64,000 nucleotides of DNA from Xanthobacteraceae bacterium (lineage in GTDB: Bacteria; Pseudomonadota; Alphaproteobacteria; Rhizobiales; Xanthobacteraceae), in NCBI GenBank assembly GCA_019750915.1, contig JAIENY010000014.1:62001-126000 (forward strand), given 5' to 3'. Position numbers and translations under genes: made by a program. Positions within the stretch are counted from its first letter, which is position 1, and each line of letters begins with the position of its first letter. Below are positions 60,841 through 64,000 of the stretch, one piece after another. Below the pieces are notes generated by a model. That model was not told where the DNA came from and made no database searches. It saw only the letters and a program-made list of their open reading frames with translations.

Positions 60841-61928
60841 GACCGTCCCCACTTCTCGATGAACAATGTCGCGCCCGCAAGCGTGATCACGATCAGCCCT
60901 TGAATCACCATGACCAGCGCCGTGGGCACCGCCGCCACCATCTCCATGTTGATGCCGCCGGAGCGCATGAAGCCGAACAACAGCGAGGCGGCGATCACGC
61001 CGGGAATCGAGCCGCGGGACAAAAGCCCCGCCACCAGCCCGTCAAACCCATAGCCCGAGGAAAACCCGTCCTTGAGCGTGTATTGCTCGCCAAGCAGCAT
61101 CAGCGCACCGGCAAGTCCGCCGAGAGCGCCCGCCGTCGCGAGCGAGATCACGACAATCCGGGCGTAGGAAATGCCCGCGCGATACGACGCGACAGGATTG
61201 AGGCCGACCGCACGCAACTTCATGCCGAGCGCTGTGCGGGACAACAGCACAGCGATGACAATCGCAAGCACGATCGTCAGTGGCAATCCGATATGCACTG
61301 GGAAGGAATAATCACCCGTGAGCAGCGGGAGTTTCGTTTCGTCGGGAATTTCGAGCGATTCGGGAAGCGTCGCCGAACTTGTCATCGGCTTTCGCAGCAG
61401 GGAGGGCGATTGAACGCACCAATACAACAGCCACACGCCGATGAAGGACAGCAGCAACGTACTGATCACCTCGTTCGTACCCGACTTCACTTTGAGAACA
61501 GCCGCAATGACAGCCCAAAGCGCGCCGGCGATCACGCCTGCAATCATCGGCAGAATAAATGACAGGCCGAGCGGCAATCCGCTGACGTGGCCATATAATG
61601 CGACGGCGGTCGCCGCGATGCCGCCCATCGCGATCTGCCCTTCGCCCCCGACATTGGTGAGATTGGCGCGGTTGGCGAACACGAAGCCAAAGCCGACCAG
61701 AGCAAAGACCGCACTGCGATTGAGCGATGCGGCCAGCGCGTAGGGCGATCCGAGCGTGCCGTCAATAAACGCCGAGATCGCATCCGGAACCGAAACGCCG
61801 ATCAACGAAATCAGGACAAGACCGATCAAGGCCGCGAACACGACGGCGAGGACCGACACCAGCAGCGATGGACTGATTTTAATCGTAAACCTGCAGGGCA
61901 ATTTGGTGCTTTCGTTCGCTGACGTCAT
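60837..61928 (-). CDS. BMP-family ABC transporter permease 1 (nucleoside-type)
   Basis: 363 residues. GTLGSPYALAASLNRSAVFALVGFGFVFANRANLTNVGGEGQIAMGGIAATAVALYG matches YufP/NupB-like permeases; LLSRTALGMKLRAVGLNPVASYRAGISYARIVVISLATAGALGGLAGALMLLGEQYTLKDGFSSGYGFDGLVAGLL is the conserved core. ATG 61928 overlaps the ATPase stop (ATGA); an earlier in-frame start lies inside the ATPase gene and was rejected. Confidence 0.93.
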   Translation of the reverse strand: MTSANESTKLPCRFTIKISPSLLVSVLAVVFAALIGLVLISLIGVSVPDAISAFIDGTLGSPYALAASLNRSAVFALVGFGFVFANRANLTNVGGEGQIAMGGIAATAVALYGHVSGLPLGLSFILPMIAGVIAGALWAVIAAVLKVKSGTNEVISTLLLSFIGVWLLYWCVQSPSLLRKPMTSSATLPESLEIPDETKLPLLTGDYSFPVHIGLPLTIVLAIVIAVLLSRTALGMKLRAVGLNPVASYRAGISYARIVVISLATAGALGGLAGALMLLGEQYTLKDGFSSGYGFDGLVAGLLSRGSIPGVIAASLLFGFMRSGGINMEMVAAVPTALVMVIQGLIVITLAGATLFIEKWGRS

Positions 61929-63505
61929 TGATGCTGCCCCGCCATCATGGCACCGATCAACTCGCGTTGCGCCGGATCGGCGCGGCAAGATCCCATGATC
62001 CTGCCCCGGTACAGCACCACGATCCGATCAGCTACGGTCAAGAGCTCATCAAGTTCGGACGACACCAAAAGGACCGCGACGCCGCGATCGGACGCACCGC
62101 GGATGTGACTGTAAACCGCCGCGACGGCGCCGACGTCCAGCCCGCGCGTCGGCTGCGCCGCCACCAGACAGGACAGATTGCGCAGCGTCAGTTCGCGCGC
62201 CAGCACCGCCTTCTGCTGATTGCCGCCGGACAGGCTCGAGAACAGCGACGAAGGTCCCCGTGCGCGCACGTCAAACCTCTGCATCAATACCGACGCTTCC
62301 TGCTGGAGAGCCGACCGGTTGAGGAATCCAAAGCGAGTGAATTCGTCGAGGCGGTTGAGATAGATGTTTTCCGACACGCTCATGCCGGTGACAGAGCCGA
62401 CCGTATGACGGTCCTCGGGCACGATGCCCACACCGGCTGCGGTGATTTCCCTCGGCGAGCGCGCGGTCAATTCAACGGAGCCGAGATGGATGCGACCTTC
62501 GGTCGGGAGCACCATGCCAGCAAGAACTGCCGTCAATTCACTTTGACCGTTGCCTTCGACACCCGCGACGCCGACAATTTCTCCGCGATCAACCGTCAGA
62601 GTGAAATTGTCCAGCCGCGTGACGCCCTGATGATCCTTGACTGTCAGGCCGTCGATCTGCAGCGCCTCGACCTTGGTTTTCGCCACGGTCTGATCGTGAC
62701 CAACATGGATGACAGGCTTGATTCCGAGAACGGACGCAGCCGACGTATCGAGCTGTTCGACATTGCCCTGGATCATGGCGCGAACCAGCATATCGATGTC
62801 CTCGGCAGGCCGATCCGAGGTAGTAACGATGCGCCCCGCCCGCAACACGCTGACGCGATCGGCGATTTTTTTGATTTCGGCGAGCTTGTGCGTCACCAGC
62901 ACGACCGCACGGCCGCTCGAAGCAACCCGCCTGCACACATTGAGCAGCGCGGAAATCTCATCCGGGAGAAGAACTGCGGTCGGCTCGTCGAGCACGAACA
63001 ATGACGGGTCGCGGATCAGGCATTTGACAATCTCGACGCGCTGGCGTTCGCCCACAGAGATATTCTGGATTTTTGCGAACGGATCGAGCGGAAGGCCGTA
63101 GTCATCGGCCAGCTTTTCAAGTTCGGCCGCACAAGCCTTGCGATCGAGAATTCCGCTTTGCCGTCCCAGCAAAACGTTGTCGACCACGGTCAGGTCCGGC
63201 ACCAGACTGAAATGCTGGTGAACCATAGCGATGCCCTGCGACAGCGAATCGGCAGGGTTTGAAGGATGGAACGGTGCGCCGCGATAGCGCATCGCTCCAC
63301 TGTCCGGTTGATGCACTCCGAAGATCAGGTTGCAGAGCGTCGATTTGCCTGCGCCGTTCTCGCCCAGAATGCAGTGGATTTCACCGGGCCGCAGATCGAG
63401 TGAGACATCCGAGATCGCGGTGAAGCTGCCGAACCGCTTTGTAATCGCCGATAGCGACAGCAGCGGTTCGGCAACATCGACCGGGCCTGGTGAGGCACTC
63501 GTCAT
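61925..63505 (-). CDS. BMP-family ABC transporter ATPase with two nucleotide-binding domains
   Basis: 526 residues, duplicated ATPase like RbsA/YufO. The first domain has Walker A GENGAGKS, MVHQHFSLVPDLTVVDNVLLG, signature ISVGERQRVEIVKCLIRDP and Walker B LFVLDEPTAVLLPDE. The second is degenerate: GVEGNGQSE replaces Walker A, then LSGGNQQKAVLARELTL and CLVAAQPTRGLDVGA. This asymmetry is normal for the family. It starts 6 bases after the binding-protein stop. Confidence 0.94.
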   Translation of the reverse strand: MTSASPGPVDVAEPLLSLSAITKRFGSFTAISDVSLDLRPGEIHCILGENGAGKSTLCNLIFGVHQPDSGAMRYRGAPFHPSNPADSLSQGIAMVHQHFSLVPDLTVVDNVLLGRQSGILDRKACAAELEKLADDYGLPLDPFAKIQNISVGERQRVEIVKCLIRDPSLFVLDEPTAVLLPDEISALLNVCRRVASSGRAVVLVTHKLAEIKKIADRVSVLRAGRIVTTSDRPAEDIDMLVRAMIQGNVEQLDTSAASVLGIKPVIHVGHDQTVAKTKVEALQIDGLTVKDHQGVTRLDNFTLTVDRGEIVGVAGVEGNGQSELTAVLAGMVLPTEGRIHLGSVELTARSPREITAAGVGIVPEDRHTVGSVTGMSVSENIYLNRLDEFTRFGFLNRSALQQEASVLMQRFDVRARGPSSLFSSLSGGNQQKAVLARELTLRNLSCLVAAQPTRGLDVGAVAAVYSHIRGASDRGVAVLLVSSELDELLTVADRIVVLYRGRIMGSCRADPAQRELIGAMMAGQHQ

Positions 63506-63511
63506 AAGAGC

Positions 63512-64000
63512 TTAGCCCTTCAGCGTGGTGATCTTGCCGTCAAGCAAGTCTTTCATGATCGCATCAAGCTTTGCCTTCTGTTCCGGCGTCGCATTGCAGA
63601 TCACCATGCTTGAAGCTTGAGGGCCCATTTTCAGGCCGAACTCCTTGTAGCCCGGTTGCCAAGTTCCGGCGACGGCCTGATCGATCGCATATTGCACCTG
63701 ATAACCGGTTCCGGTGATCGAGTAAGCGACATAGAGCGGATCGGTACCGCAACGATCGGTATAGCTGCCGATAATGTGGGTGCCCTTCTCCTTCGCAGCT
63801 TGCTCCAGCCCGCGCAGACCGAGGTTGAGAATGTGGTAGTGAACGTCCGCTCCCTGCGCGATCGCGGCGAGCGTGGCTTCCTTGGCCTTGGCGACATCGT
63901 CGAAATCGCCGGTGTAATTCTCGAAATACTTGATGTTGGCATTGATCGCCCTTGCACCCTTGCCGAATTCCTTGCCGGCGTTGACGATCGAGGGGATTTC
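63512..64000 (-). CDS. BMP-family substrate-binding protein, C-terminal part (cut by window edge)
   Basis: The frame is open to the window end, giving about 162 residues: EIPSIVNAGKEFGKGARAIN at the edge, then ATLAAIAQGADVHYHILNLG, AKEKGTHIIGSYTDRCGTDP and a C-terminus ending DLLDGKITTLKG. This matches the second lobe of Med/PnrA-like BMP lipoproteins that bind purine nucleosides and related ligands. It is the first visible gene of the importer operon (binding protein, ATPase, two permeases). The signal peptide lies beyond the window. Confidence 0.92.
   Translation of the reverse strand, partial: EIPSIVNAGKEFGKGARAINANIKYFENYTGDFDDVAKAKEATLAAIAQGADVHYHILNLGLRGLEQAAKEKGTHIIGSYTDRCGTDPLYVAYSITGTGYQVQYAIDQAVAGTWQPGYKEFGLKMGPQASSMVICNATPEQKAKLDAIMKDLLDGKITTLKG

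Overview
The window comes from an alphaproteobacterial chromosome, most likely family Nitrobacteraceae (Bradyrhizobium / Rhodopseudomonas / Afipia / Nitrobacter group). The evidence is moderately high GC, the Caulobacter-like flagellar block sciP-fliF-fliG-fliH-fliN-flbD, an RNase P RNA with alphaproteobacterial-type core motifs, a PmtA-type phosphatidylethanolamine methyltransferase, a GGAAC-N16-CGTT (EcfG-type) stress promoter and CtrA-like TTAA boxes. The genus is inferred from general resemblance, not from a search. Most genes lie on the minus strand in tightly coupled operons with ATGA or TGATG stop/start overlaps.

Layout. 1-2.9 kb: start of the division cluster (ftsL cut by the window edge, rsmH), a divergent AmpD-type amidase and rnpB. 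3-6.7 kb: EmrAB-type pump with a divergent TetR repressor and twin operators. 6.7-10.5 kb: envelope proteins (extensin-like lipoprotein, DUF4403 protein, small lytic transglycosylase). 10.5-16.6 kb: fatty-acid beta-oxidation operon fadE-fadA-fadJ-thioesterase. 16.8-20.7 kb: flavin reductase-like protein, CsbD stress protein, and pabAB/pabC for 4-aminobenzoate. 20.7-25.0 kb: a complete tripartite pump (adaptor, DHA2 permease, NodT channel) continuous with pabAB. 25.2-33.3 kb: flagellar genes in two minus-strand groups. The early operon has a CtrA-like box; the fliK-flgD operon has a near-consensus sigma-54 promoter that the local FlbD would activate. 33.5-35.9 kb: mnmA, pmtA, a small exported protein and tRNA-Met(CAT).

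36-46.4 kb is more accessory in character: an unusual CLC-type channel with CBS domains, two decayed gene remnants (aconitase-X swivel domain and IclR regulator) abutting head to head, a double split-barrel flavin protein, a GST/LysR pair, a triple cysteine-repeat secreted protein and an RND pump. 46.4-54.6 kb: a Dpp/Gsi-type peptide ABC transporter with gamma-glutamyltransferase and a divergent GntR regulator, suggesting uptake and cleavage of gamma-glutamyl peptides such as glutathione. 54.6-59.9 kb: a crotonase-fold protein lacking both hydratase glutamates, a CaiB-type CoA transferase, and a homodimeric 2-oxoacid dehydrogenase E1 with a divergent Lrp regulator. 59.9-64 kb: a BMP-family (nucleoside-type) ABC importer whose binding protein runs off the window.

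I found no CRISPR array, phage, insertion sequence or clearly new multi-gene system. The items most worth a second look are regulatory: the EcfG promoter of csbD, the sigma-54/enhancer arrangement of fliK, CtrA boxes around sciP/fliF and the promoter-embedded TetR operators. Two proteins with altered key residues (the crotonase and the CLC channel) and the DUF126/IclR deletion scar also stand out.
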